A stretch of 64,000 nucleotides of DNA, taken from Paratinospora sagittata (Eukaryota; Streptophyta; Magnoliopsida; Ranunculales; Menispermaceae). Numbering within the stretch: the stretch's first letter is position 1; every line of letters begins with the position of its first letter. The DNA lies in assembly GCA_035771175.1 (NCBI GenBank), contig CM069605.1:17624288-17688287 (forward strand), read 5' to 3'. The notes beneath the pieces were generated by a model. The model searched no databases and was not told the DNA's origin. It saw only the letters and a program-made list of their open reading frames with translations. Shown here piece after piece: positions 1 to 8,850 of the stretch. A program made the translations under genes and the position numbers.

Positions 1-135
1 CTCGCAACCTCCCCTTTAGGAGGTTAGATTTCGCACTTAGAGTAGCCACTGAGCCAATGGTTCAGTGGCTACTCCAAGTGCGAAATCTAACCTCTTAAAG
101 GGGAGGTTGCGAGTTCGACTTGGAGGGAGGCCCTT

Positions 136-475
136 CACTATTCATAAATAGTTAGGGTAAATGATCTAGTCCCTTATTAGGGCCCTGTTGGGTATCGCAA
201 ATTCGGCTAGATGTGACAATATTATGGATCCATAATGGCTCGCGTTCGCCCCGAGGGGGTGCGCCCACACCTGGGTAGGGGGCACGCTATGCAACCCAGG
301 GCGTGACAAAAAGGCCTTATGTACAGCGTGCCCCCTACCCAGGTGTGGGCGCACCCCCTCGGGGCGAACGCCTAAGCCATTATGGATCCATAATATTATC
401 ACATCTAGCCGAATTCGCGATACCCAACAGGGACCTAGTAACGGACTAGATCATTTACCCCCACTATTCATGAAT
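136..475. repeat. Long inverted repeat 1
   Basis: The left arm (about 136-292) and right arm (about 322-475) are reverse complements along most of their length, with a spacer of about 30 bp. Both arms contain the TGGATCCA palindrome and the GCGCCCACACCTGGGTAGGG block. Transcribed RNA would form a hairpin with a stem of roughly 150 bp. Confidence 0.85.
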
Positions 476-478
476 AGT

Positions 479-650
479 GGGGGTTCAGTGGTTACTCAGA
501 ATGCGAAATTAAACTCCTTAAGGGAGGTCTCGAGTTCGATTCTGGGGGAGGCCCTTCACTATTCATGTATAGTGGGGGTTCAGTGGTTACTCAGAATGCA
601 AAATTACACTCCTTAAGGGAGGTCTCGAGTTCGATTCTGGGGGAGGCCCT
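479..650 (+). other. Two tandem tRNA-like (pol III-type) modules
   Basis: Two 95-bp subunits begin at 482 and 577. Each has GGTTCAGTGGTTACTC, which resembles a tRNA D-arm or A box, followed about 35-40 bp later by GAGTTCGATTCTGGG, which resembles a T-arm or B box (consensus GGTTCGANTCC). The spacing suits an internal pol III promoter, as in tRNA-derived SINEs. No acceptor stem or complete cloverleaf was found, so this is not a tRNA gene. Confidence 0.5.
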
Positions 651-651
651 T

Positions 652-991
652 CACTATTCATGAATAGTGGGGGTAAATGATCTAGTCCGTTACTAGGGCC
701 CTGTTAGGTATCGCAAATTCGGCTAGATGTGACAATATTATGGATCCATAATGGCTCGCGTTCGCCCCGAGGGGGTGCGCCCACACCTGGGTAGGGGGCA
801 CGCTGTGCAACCCAGGGCGTGACAAAAAGGCCTTATGTACAGCGTGCCCCCTACCCAGGTGTGGGCGCACCCCCTCGGGGCGAACGCCTAAGCCATTATG
901 GATCCATAATATTATCACATCTAGCCGAATTCGCGATACCCAACAGGGACCTAGTAACGGACTAGATCATTTACCCCCACTATTCATGAAT
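652..991. repeat. Long inverted repeat 2 (516-bp duplicate)
   Basis: Nearly identical to the foldback at 136-475 but shifted by 516 bp. The arms are again reverse complementary around a centre at about 820. Differences from the first copy are a few bases. Confidence 0.85.
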
Positions 992-994
992 AGT

Positions 995-1166
995 GGGGGT
1001 TCAGTGGTTACTCAGAATGCGAAATTAAACTCCTTAAGGGAGGTCTCGAGTTCGATTCTGGGGGAGGCCCTTCACTATTCATGTATAGTGGGGGTTCAGT
1101 GGTTACTCAGAATGCGAAATTATACTCCTTAAGGGAGGTCTCGAGTTCGATTCTGGGGGAGGCCCT
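995..1166 (+). other. Two further tRNA-like modules
   Basis: These are the copies of the 479-650 modules in the second 516-bp unit, with the same A-box-like and B-box-like motifs and the same 95-bp spacing. A head-to-head pair of diverged versions (CGAAATCTAACCTCTTAAAG type) lies at 1-118, and further single versions lie near 1450-1600 and 1985-2110. Confidence 0.5.
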
Positions 1167-1607
1167 TCACTATTCATGAATAGTGGGGGTAAATGATCTA
1201 GTCCTTTACTAGGGCCCTGTTGGGTATCGCAAATTCGGCTAGATGTGACAATATTATGGATCCATAATGGCTTAGGCGTTCGCCTCGAGGGGGTGCGCCC
1301 ACACCTGGGTAGGGGGCACGCTGTTCAACCCAGGGTGTGACAAAAAGGCCTCATGTATACATAAGGCCTTTTTGTCAGGACTTCGTATACATAATATTGT
1401 CTCCACTGTAGCGCACTACAGTGTCCTTTGTCCCCCTGCACACCGCAGCGCACAGGGAGGGCCTCCCCCGGTTCGAACCCAGGACCTCCCCCTCAGGGAG
1501 TCCTCCGTCGCAACCGAGTGGCCACTGAACCAACCGCTCAGTGGTTACTCCAAGTACGAAATCTAACCTCTTAAAGGGGAGGTTGCGAGTTCGACTTGGG
1601 GGGAGAC

Positions 1608-1990
1608 CCTTCACTATTCATGAATAGTGGGGGTAAATGATCTAGTTCGTTACTTGGGTCCTGTTGGGTATCGCGAATTCGGCTAGATGTAACAATATTA
1701 TGGATCCATAATGGCTTAGGCGTTCGCCCCGAGGGGTTGCGCCCACACTTGGGTAGGGGCACGCTGTGCAACCCAGGGTGTGACAAAAAGGCCTCATGTA
1801 TACATAAAGCCTTTTTGTCACACCCTGGGTTGCGTAGCGTGCCCCCTACCCAGGTGTGGGCGCACCCCCTCGAGGTGAACGCCTAGCCATAGTACCACAT
1901 AATATTGTCACATCTAGCCGAATTTGCGATACCCAACAGGGCCCTAGTAACGGACTAGATCATTTATCCCCACTATTCATGAATAGTGAA
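1608..1990. repeat. Long inverted repeat 3
   Basis: A palindrome-like unit centred near 1802 (CATGTATACATAAAGCC). The arms extend from CACTATTCATGAATAGTG at 1608 to the same sequence ending near 1990. Arm divergence is higher than in copies 1 and 2, for example GGCGTTCGCCCC against GGTGAACGCC, so it is probably older. Confidence 0.8.
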
Positions 1991-2290
1991 GGGCCTCCCC
2001 CAAGTCGAACTCGCAACCTCCCCTTTAAGTGGTTAGATTTCGCACTTGGAGTAACCACTGAGAAATCTAACCTCTTAAAGGGGAGGTTGCGAGTTCGACT
2101 TGGGGGAGGCCCTTCACTATTCATGAATAGTGGGGATAAATGATCTAGTCCGTTACTAGGGCCCTGTTGGTATCGCGAATTCGGCTAGATGTGACAATAT
2201 TATGTGGTACTATGGCTAGGCGTTCGCCCTGAGGGGGTACGCCCACACCTGAGTAGGAGGCACGCTGTGCAACCCAGGATGTGACATAAA

Positions 2291-2565
2291 ACATCTTCAA
2301 TAAAGGTGTAGGTGCATAGCTCACTCTACTTTTCAACCTCATGGTTGGGTGATTGAACATCCCCCCTATTCCCTTGTCAAAAAAAAAACCTCTTCATTAA
2401 TTATTGTCGCTATATTTTCAAAAAATAAAAATAAAAAATTATTGTCTGTTTCTCTATGGACATTTCCCCTCCAGTAATTCTACAATTTACCTCAAGCAGC
2501 TAAGCATCTATCTCCCCCTCCTTTTATGCAAAGAGAGTAGTTCATATCTCTTCTGCCTCATGTAA
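2291..2565. other. AT-rich spacer without recognisable gene
   Basis: Low-complexity A/T-rich sequence between the repeat array and the small TIR element. I see nothing coding in it. Confidence 0.6.
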
Positions 2566-2774
2566 AAGTCTTGTTTAGTAAAAAAAAATTCAAAATGTTT
2601 TTGAAGTAAAATCACTTTTGAAAGTATTTAGCAATAATTATTTCTAATTAAATTATAAATAAAAAAAATAGTTTTTAACTTTTAAAAGAAGCTAAGAGAC
2701 CAGTTTTCTTCAAAAATGTTTTTCCTCGCCTCAATGGGAAAAATGTTTTTGAAAAAGTTCTCCCAAATAAGGCT
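2566..2774. mobile_element. Small TIR element (MITE-like), copy 1
   Basis: Shares a block structure with 25848-26024: TGTTTTTGAAGTAAAAxCACTTTTG, then a cAATAxTTxxTTCTA segment, and finally a TCTCCCAAAT-type end. It is about 0.2 kb, non-coding and has imperfect terminal inversion. The superfamily is uncertain (hAT-like size). The Copia element inserted 15 bp beyond its right end. Confidence 0.6.
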
Positions 2775-2855
2775 ATTGATCTTTAATACTGAGGGGACCA
2801 CGCCCATGTGGCAACCAGACAACAAGTTGGCGCATGGGGCAACAAAAAAAAAAGT

Positions 2856-2907
2856 GGACGGCGCATTCGGCGCCGTCCTTCTTTTTTTTATACAGCGCCG
2901 AATGCGC
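2856..2907 (+). other. Switchable GC hairpin with T run in LTR
   Basis: GGACGGCGC, loop ATTCG, GCGCCGTCC (2856-2878) forms a perfect 9-bp stem followed by TTC and eight T. Downstream, GCGCCGAATGCGC (2895-2907) is the exact complement of 2861-2873, giving a competing 13-bp stem. The 3' LTR copy lies 5,462 bp downstream, at 8318-8369. The layout mimics an attenuator. The function is unknown, and in a plant it could act in RNA folding or as a pol III stop. Confidence 0.75.
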
Positions 2908-3003
2908 GAATCCGCCGAAAGAGGCGCCTAAAGTTTGATTTAATTAAATATAAATATATATTAAATATATATTTATAATTACGTTTTTGCCCCCGATTAC
3001 ACT

Positions 3004-3011
3004 TATAAATA
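3004..3011 (+). promoter_or_regulatory. Copia LTR TATA box
   Basis: TATAAATA followed by GAGCTC, in the middle of the LTR and downstream of an AT-rich stretch. This is the usual position for the U3 promoter driving the genomic RNA. An identical copy lies at 8466-8473 in the 3' LTR, pointing towards the channel pseudogene. Confidence 0.6.
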
Positions 3012-3234
3012 GAGCTCAACTTCATTCTTGAAATTCATTCCTGAGAGTCAGAGAGTTCTATTCTTAGAGATCTATTTAAGAGATCTAATCTGTAATATTC
3101 ACCTAAGAGTGTAGTTTGTATTATCTGATAATACAAGTTTGCTGTCTCCCGTGGACGTAGGCAATTTGCCGAACCACGTTAAATTTGTTGTCTTGTTTTT
3201 CTTTCATACTTTACCACGATTCCGCACAACAAAT

Positions 3235-3252
3235 TGGTATCAGAGCCAAGGT
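3235..3252 (+). other. Copia primer binding site (tRNA-iMet type)
   Basis: TGGTATCAGAGCCAAGGT starts three bases after the 5' LTR. It is complementary to the 3' end of plant initiator methionine tRNA, the usual primer of Copia and Gypsy elements. Confidence 0.9.
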
Positions 3253-3461
3253 GAAGCTTTGGAAGAAAAACGGACACTGTCGAATTTTTCGAGACTGCGT
3301 CGAAAATTCGAGTTTCTGTAAAAGTGATCGGAACTGTTTTCTGATCACCCGTGGAGGTAGCTCTTGTTTCCAGGAGTCCAACGCAACAAACGGCGAGAAA
3401 AACGGACAAGAAACGAGTCCCCAGGAGCCGATCAAAGTTTGGTCTCTGTACCGCATTTGAC

Positions 3462-3950
3462 AGCACTGTTCACACAGGCACAACCGTGCACTGTTCACAC
3501 CGGCCCGTGCACTATTCATACCCGGCCCACAATCTGCGCACTGTTCATCTCGGCCCGACCGAGAACTGTTCCTTCGGACCACGCTGTTCATCCAGTCCAT
3601 CTTTGCGGTCCAGCCCACTCGGTCACTATTCATCATCGGTCCAGCCCCCTCGTCTGCACTGTTCACAAGCCCAGACACTGTTTTCGGGTCCGTCACTGTT
3701 CAAGGCCCAGCAACTGGTCGGCCCGTCACTATTCAAGGACCAGTAACTGTTCGGCCCGTCATTGTTCACGGCCATTCCCCTGTTCACGGCCCGTCACTGT
3801 TCACTGCCCATCCCTTGTTCACCGCCCGTCACTGTTCAAGGCCCAGCAACTGGTCGGCCCGTCACTATTCACGGCCCAGCCTCTCTTCGGCCCGTAACTG
3901 TTCACCGGCCCAGTCACTGTTTTGGCCCGGTATTGTTCATCATATCCGGT
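3462..3950 (+). repeat. Degenerate GTTCA/GGCCCGTCA repeat in Copia leader
   Basis: The untranslated leader between primer site and gag holds about 20 imperfect copies of a 9-25 bp unit around CACTGTTCA and GGCCCGTCACTGTTCA, all in one orientation. One longer block with CAAGGCCCAGCAACTGGTC occurs twice (near 3700 and 3836). The repetition creates overlapping open frames in several phases, including a 177-codon frame at 3364-3897. No domain is recognisable there, and I read it as leader, not a gene. Confidence 0.75.
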
Positions 3951-4145
3951 TAATCAACCATATCCGGCTCATTTTTCGTCTGATTTCAGCAAAGTCAGAC
4001 TCGTTTCCACCATTTTCGGCCGTTCCGGACGCAACCGTGCAATCAGTTTCTGCAGATTCAGCTCCTAAGTTATTGATATAGCTTAGTTAGAGTTGTTTAT
4101 CATTTTTTCAAGCACCTTTCGGCGTCATAAATATCTTCGGTCTAA

Positions 4146-4820
4146 ATGGCGGAGGAAATCCCAAGCACAAGCAGGCCTTGGCAAAGAAGTTCGATGTCCA
4201 ACGCAAAGTTCGAGGTGGAGAAATTCAACGGCACCAACAACTTTGGCATGTGGCAATGCGAAGTTCAAGACCTCTTATTCCGAGAAGGATCACATATCGC
4301 CTTGGAAACCAAGCCCAAGGATATGTCCGATGATGATTGGTATTTCGTCAATCGTCAAGCTTGTGGAACAATCAGACTCTGCTTGGCCAAAGATCAGAAG
4401 TACTTTGTCATGAAAGAGACTATGGCAATATGTCTCTGGAAGAAACTGGAGGACAAGTACATGACGAAAAGCGTAGAGAATCGCCTCTACCTGAAGAAGA
4501 AGCTCTATCGCTTTCAGTACAAGGAAGGTACTCCCATGAGTGAGCATCTTGATAAATTCAACAAGATTCTTGCTGATCTCCTAAATCTTGATGTTGACCC
4601 ACTTGATGAGGATAAGGCACTATTGTTGTTAAACTCTTTGCCTGAAAGTTATGAACATTTAACAACAACTTTGCTATACGGTAAAGATGAGGTTAAATTC
4701 AGTGATGTTTCAAATGCTTTGGTGAACAACGAGTATCGAAGGAAGGACCAACGCGATCACAAGGAAGCATCACCAGCAGCCTTGACAGTATCCAGAGGCA
4801 GGGCTAACAACAAAATCTGA
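4146..4820 (+). CDS. gag: Copia gag, capsid part
   Basis: A frame of 224 codons starting ATGGCGGAGGAAATC. It encodes the UBN2-type capsid region of plant Copia elements, including FEVEKFNGTNNFGMW near residue 20, a LWKKLEDKY block near 100 and LLNSLPESYEHL near 160. The protein forms the virus-like particle that packages element RNA in the cytoplasm. The frame stops with TGA at 4818-4820, just before the zinc knuckle. The knuckle (C-X2-C-X4-H-X4-C at 4897-4938) lies in the next frame together with pol. A one-base difference in the AAAA tract at 4812-4815 explains the break. It may be a true defect, a sequencing error or a +1 shift site. The family norm is one fused gag-pol frame. Confidence 0.9.
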   Translation: MAEEIPSTSRPWQRSSMSNAKFEVEKFNGTNNFGMWQCEVQDLLFREGSHIALETKPKDMSDDDWYFVNRQACGTIRLCLAKDQKYFVMKETMAICLWKKLEDKYMTKSVENRLYLKKKLYRFQYKEGTPMSEHLDKFNKILADLLNLDVDPLDEDKALLLLNSLPESYEHLTTTLLYGKDEVKFSDVSNALVNNEYRRKDQRDHKEASPAALTVSRGRANNKI

Positions 4821-7800
4821 TAGATCTAGTGGGCGAGACCGATCTCGCTCAAAGTCAAAAGGACCTTCATCACGTCAACGTCTTGGAAAGGATGAATGTG
4901 CCTATTGTCACCAAAAGGGGCACTGGAAGAAAGATTGTCCAAATAAGGGCAAGGCAGATGCAAATGTAGCACAGAAAGCTGAAGAAGATTCTGCGTTCTC
5001 AGTTTCATCTATAGACATTCAGTCTGAGAGATGGATATTAGATTCCGGATGTTCATATCATATGTGTCCGAATCGCCATTGGTTGTCAAAATTGGATGAG
5101 TTCGATGGAGGGGTCGTGGTTATGGGCAACAACAATACCTGCCACACAAAAGGTATTGGAACTATACGCCTAAAGATGCATGACGGTACAACAAGACGAC
5201 TTACGGAAGTCAGATATGTCCCAGATCTGAAGAAAAATCTGATCTCCCTAGGAGTCCTTGATTCCAGCGGTTACAAGGTAACCATTGAAGGTGGAGTCCT
5301 GAAGGTTGTACGTGGAGCACTCTTGGCCATGAAGGGTACTCAGAAAGGAAACCTTTATTTACTTGACGGACACACAGTAACCGGAAGTGTATCAGCTTGC
5401 ACCAGTTCTAATGATGTATCATCGGACACTTCCAGACTTTGGCACATGCGACTCGGACATATTGGAGAGAAGGCTCTTCAAACCTTAATAAAGCAAGGTT
5501 CTCTGAAAGGTGCAAAAACCGGGAAACTTGACTTCTGCGAGCATTGTATCTTAGGCAAGCAGACGAGAGTCAAGTTTGGCACTGCAATCCACCGCACGAA
5601 AGGGACATTGGATTATGTTCATACTGACGTTTGGGGACCCTCTCAAAATGCTTCATTGGGAGGTAAACGTTGGTTTGTTACTTTTATTGATGATTTCTCT
5701 CGCTATGTTTGGGTTTATACCATGAAGCATAAAGATGAAGTGCTAGATATCTTTCTTAAATGGAAGAAAATGGTAGAAACCCAAACGGGAAGGAAGATTA
5801 AGAGGCTCAGATCTGATAATGGAGGAGAATATAAGTCAGACCCATTTCAGAAATTTTGTGAGAATGAAGGGATTGTCAGACATTTCACAGTCCCAGGCAC
5901 GCCACAACAAAACGGTGTTGCTGAACGCATGAATCGTACTTTGGTAGATAAAGTTCGCTGCATGTTATCTCATTCTGGACTGAGCAAGGCATTTTGGGCT
6001 GAAGCTTTGTCATATGCCTCTCATATCATCAATAGACTTCCTGCAACAGCACTAGACGGCAAAACTCCCAAGGAGGTATGGTCTGGACACCCCGTTTCAG
6101 ATTATGATTCTCTGCGCATTTTTGGATGCACTACATATTTCCATGTGAAGGAATCCAAACTGGATCCTAGGTCCAAGAAAGCGATTTTCATGGGCTTTAG
6201 TGATGGAGTTAAGGCTTTCCGACTATGGAACCCTGATACAAAGACAATTGTAAAAAGTCGAGATGTAACTTTTGATGAATCTGTGATGTTAAAGCATACA
6301 GTTTCTGATAAAGAAAATCGAGATCCAGATTTGCCTCAGCAGGTGGAGTTAGATATTCCAGTAACTCCTAACAAGTCAGCAGAGATATCCAGCCATCTTG
6401 AAGAAGACGATGAGGAAATCTCAGTTGAGGTGGAGGCTCCAGGAACAGACATCAGTCAAGAACAAGAATCAATTGCCACCAGTCGACCACGAAGAGAAAT
6501 CCGCAAACCTGCTCGGTACACTGACATGGTTGCATATGCATTTCCAGGCACCGGAGATGATATTCCATACAATTACAAAGATGCTATTCAGAGTATGGAA
6601 AGTGATAAGTGGAAAATGGCAATGAATGAGGAGATGACATCACTCCATCAGAATCAGACTTGGAAGTTGGTTCCACTTCCAAAAGGAAAGAAATCAATTA
6701 GCTGCAAATGGATTTTCGCTAAGAAGGAAGGCTCTCTCAGCACAGATGGTATCCGATACAAAGCCAGACTGGTAGCAAAAGGCTACGCTCAGAGGGAAGG
6801 AATTGATTACAATGAGGTATTCTCACCTGTTGTTAAGCATTCGTCAATTCGAATATTATTGGCTTTGGTTGCACAGTTTGATCTCGAGTTAGCCCAACTC
6901 GATGTCAAAACTGCTTTTCTGCATGGTAATTTGGAAGAGGAGATATATATGTCTCAACCACATGGATTCAAAGTACCAGGAAGAGAGAATTGGGCTTGCA
7001 AGTTGAGCAAGTCACTGTATGGCCTGAAGCAGTCACCGAGACAGTGGTACAAGCGATTTGACAGCTTCATCCAAGGGCAAAAATATACCCGGAGTCAGTT
7101 TGATCATTGTGTCTACTATCGCAAACTTCAAGATGGTACATTTATCTACTTACTTTTATATGTAGATGATATGTTAATCGCATCTAAAAGCAAGGTGAAG
7201 ATCAACAAGTTGAAGGCTCAATTGAGCTCAGAGTTTGAAATGAAGGATCTTGGAGAAGCCAGAAAAATTCTCGGGATGGAGATAACTCGAGACAGGGCCA
7301 AAGGCAAAATTTGTTTGACTCAGACTCAGTATTTGAAGAAAATTCTTCAAACTTTTGGCATCGGCAATGACACAAAACCTGTGAGCACACCATTGACACC
7401 ACATTTCAAGCTAAGTTCGTCAATGTCACCAAATTCTGAGGATCAGAAGAAGCAAATGGAGAACATTCCATATGCAAATGCAGTTGGTGCCTTGATGTAT
7501 GCTATGGTGTGTACCAGACCTGACATTTCACATGCTGTAAGTATGGTAAGTCGTTACATGCACAACCCCGGTAAAGGTCACTGGCAAGCAGTGAAGTGGA
7601 TTCTACGGTATATTCATGGTACTGTGGATATTGGTTTAAAGTTCGAGAGAGATATGAAAAGTTGTAAGCATCTAGTCGGATATGTGGATTCGGACTATGC
7701 TGGAGATCTTGACAAGCGCAGATCTACTACTGGTTATGTTCTCACTATGGCAGGAGGACCAGTGAGTTGGAGATCAACACTACAGTCAACAGTTGCTTTG

Positions 7801-8145
7801 TCTACTACAGAGGCAGAGTACATGGCAGTAACAGAAGCTTTCAAGGAAGCAATCTGGCTTCATGGATTGACTAAAGACTTGGGAATTGTGCAGAAGAATG
7901 TTGAAGTTTTCTGCGACAGCCAGAGTGCCATTTGTTTGGCAAAGAACCAAGTTCATCACAGTCGAACGAAGCATATTGATGTTCGTTTTCATTTTGTTCG
8001 AGAAATTGTAGAAGAAGGGAGTATTCTTCTGCAAAAGATCAAGACTGCAGATAACCCCGCAGATATGCTTACAAAAGTGGTTACAGGGATCAAGTTCCAA
8101 CATTGTTTGGACTTGATCAACATCTCACGAGCTCGGAGTGCCTAA
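4816..8145 (+). CDS. pol: Copia zinc knuckle and pol polyprotein
   Basis: An uninterrupted frame. Its first ATG is at 5062 (1,027 codons from there), but the frame is open back to 4816. Order: gag zinc knuckle (4897-4938); protease with active-site DSGC (5041-5052); pre-integrase HHCC zinc finger near residue 126 of the 5062 frame; integrase with D (TDVWG, about 187), D (SDNGGEY, about 251) and E (NGVAERMNRT, about 288); RT with YVDDM near 700; RNase H with DSDYAGD near 873 and DSQSAI near 952. All catalytic residues I can identify are present. It carries out protein cleavage, reverse transcription and integration. It appears functional, although translation depends on the frame break at about 4815. 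Confidence 0.93.
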   Translation, partial: SDRSSGRDRSRSKSKGPSSRQRLGKDECAYCHQKGHWKKDCPNKGKADANVAQKAEEDSAFSVSSIDIQSERWILDSGCSYHMCPNRHWLSKLDEFDGGVVVMGNNNTCHTKGIGTIRLKMHDGTTRRLTEVRYVPDLKKNLISLGVLDSSGYKVTIEGGVLKVVRGALLAMKGTQKGNLYLLDGHTVTGSVSACTSSNDVSSDTSRLWHMRLGHIGEKALQTLIKQGSLKGAKTGKLDFCEHCILGKQTRVKFGTAIHRTKGTLDYVHTDVWGPSQNASLGGKRWFVTFIDDFSRYVWVYTMKHKDEVLDIFLKWKKMVETQTGRKIKRLRSDNGGEYKSDPFQKFCENEGIVRHFTVPGTPQQNGVAERMNRTLVDKVRCMLSHSGLSKAFWAEALSYASHIINRLPATALDGKTPKEVWSGHPVSDYDSLRIFGCTTYFHVKESKLDPRSKKAIFMGFSDGVKAFRLWNPDTKTIVKSRDVTFDESVMLKHTVSDKENRDPDLPQQVELDIPVTPNKSAEISSHLEEDDEEISVEVEAPGTDISQEQESIATSRPRREIRKPARYTDMVAYAFPGTGDDIPYNYKDAIQSMESDKWKMAMNEEMTSLHQNQTWKLVPLPKGKKSISCKWIFAKKEGSLSTDGIRYKARLVAKGYAQREGIDYNEVFSPVVKHSSIRILLALVAQFDLELAQLDVKTAFLHGNLEEEIYMSQPHGFKVPGRENWACKLSKSLYGLKQSPRQWYKRFDSFIQGQKYTRSQFDHCVYYRKLQDGTFIYLLLYVDDMLIASKSKVKINKLKAQLSSEFEMKDLGEARKILGMEITRDRAKGKICLTQTQYLKKILQTFGIGNDTKPVSTPLTPHFKLSSSMSPNSEDQKKQMENIPYANAVGALMYAMVCTRPDISHAVSMVSRYMHNPGKGHWQAVKWILRYIHGTVDIGLKFERDMKSCKHLVGYVDSDYAGDLDKRRSTTGYVLTMAGGPVSWRSTLQSTVALSTTEAEYMAVTEAFKEAIWLHGLTKDLGIVQKNVEVFCDSQSAICLAKNQVHHSRTKHIDVRFHFVREIVEEGSILLQKIKTADNPADMLTKVVTGIKFQHCLDLINISRARSA

Positions 8146-8237
8146 GGGCACTAATGGAGGCAGCAACAGTTTTTTGAAGGAAGCTTGCTATCTGTAGAGA
8201 GATTGCAGGTGTGTGGGGAGTCCTGTTCCACATGACG

Positions 8238-8251
8238 TGGAGGTGGAGATT
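8238..8251 (+). other. Copia polypurine tract
   Basis: TGGAGGTGGAGATT lies directly before the 3' LTR. It is the purine-rich primer site for plus-strand DNA synthesis. Confidence 0.75.
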
Positions 8252-8693
8252 TGAGGGGACCACGCCCATGTGGCAACCAGACAACAAGTTGGCACATGGG
8301 GCAACAAAAGAAAAAGTGGACGGCGCATTCGGCGCCGTCCTTCTTTTTTTTATACAGCGCCGAATGCGCGAATCCGCCGAAAGAGGCGCCTAAAGTTTGA
8401 TTTAATTAAATATAAATATATATTAAATATATATTTATAATTACGTTTTTGCCCCTGATTACACTTATAAATAGAGCTCAACTTCATTCTTGAAATTCAT
8501 TCCTGAGAGTCAGAGAGTTCTATTCTTAGAGATCTATTTAAGAGATCTAATCTGTAATATTCACCTAAGAGTGTAGTTTGTATTATCTGATAATACAAGT
8601 TTGCTGTCTCCCGTGGACGTAGGCAATTTGCCGAACTACGTTAAATTTGTTGTCTTATTTTTCTTTCATACTTTACCACGATTCCGCACAACA
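8252..8693 (+). repeat. Copia 3' LTR
   Basis: 442 bp, TGAGGGGACC to CACAACA, with five substitutions relative to the 5' LTR. It is followed by the second AATAC target copy and lies 240 bp before the channel pseudogene start codon. Confidence 0.96.
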
Positions 8694-8850
8694 AATACGA
8701 CCAATTATTCTCCATATTAATAAATGAAACTGCCCTTTTCTTTAATTTATTAATGTAAAATAATTATGATCTTCATGTAACAAATATAATAGATTGAACA
8801 AAAAAAAAATTCTACAATCTCAACAATAATCTCGCCTACTACACGCACAT

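Larger units (their letters stand above)
166..1197. repeat. 516-bp tandem duplication
   Basis: 166-681 and 682-1197 are two head-to-tail units of 516 bp that differ at only a few bases. Each unit contains one foldback and two 95-bp tRNA-like subunits. A third, rearranged unit begins at about 1198. Confidence 0.85.
1..2290. repeat. Complex foldback and tandem repeat array
   Basis: About 2.3 kb built from a few modules in alternating orientation: a GC-rich arm (GGGGGTGCGCCCACACC and its complement), an AT palindrome TATGGATCCATA, a CACTATTCATGAATAGTG palindrome and tRNA-like segments. At least three long foldbacks and one 516-bp tandem duplication can be read directly. No transposase or RT is encoded; the 64-95 codon frames inside are mirror images or copies of one another. 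Modules near the centres contain CCCAGGGCGTGACA, which looks like an LTR or transposon terminus. That is only a resemblance, and I cannot assign a family. Confidence 0.85.
2790..3231 (+). repeat. Copia 5' LTR
   Basis: 442 bp, starting TGAGGGGACC and ending GCACAACA. It matches 8252-8693 except for five substitutions. It contains a TATA box and a GC-rich hairpin followed by a T run. Confidence 0.96.
2790..8693 (+). mobile_element. Ty1/Copia LTR retrotransposon, near-complete and young
   Basis: A full-length element of 5,904 bp. It has two 442-bp LTRs with TG...CA ends, a primer binding site, gag, pol in the Copia order (protease, integrase, RT, RNase H), a purine tract and a perfect 5-bp target duplication AATAC (2785-2789 and 8694-8698). 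I count 5 substitutions between the LTRs (about 1.1%), so the insertion is recent. The only coding defect I see is a frame change at about 4815 between gag capsid and zinc knuckle. It lies 240 bp upstream of the channel pseudogene ATG in the same orientation, so it interrupts that gene's promoter region. Confidence 0.96.

Noticed and set aside
479..650. Tandem tRNA genes
   Set aside because: A-box-like and B-box-like motifs exist but no complete acceptor stem or anticodon arm can be built.
166..918. Two identical 78-codon minus-strand frames in the repeat array
   Set aside because: They are copies of one segment of a palindromic repeat; the frame follows from inverted GC-rich arms and shows no domain.
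479..1200. CRISPR-like direct repeats
   Set aside because: Units are 95 and 516 bp with palindromes and no unique spacers; eukaryotic repeat DNA.
2856..2890. Rho-independent terminator
   Set aside because: The hairpin plus T run has that shape, but this is a plant retrotransposon LTR, so the bacterial mechanism does not apply.
3211..3897. Overlapping frames of 131-177 codons on both strands of the Copia leader
   Set aside because: Caused by the degenerate GTTCA repeat, which lacks stops in several phases. No domain, and they lie in the untranslated leader.
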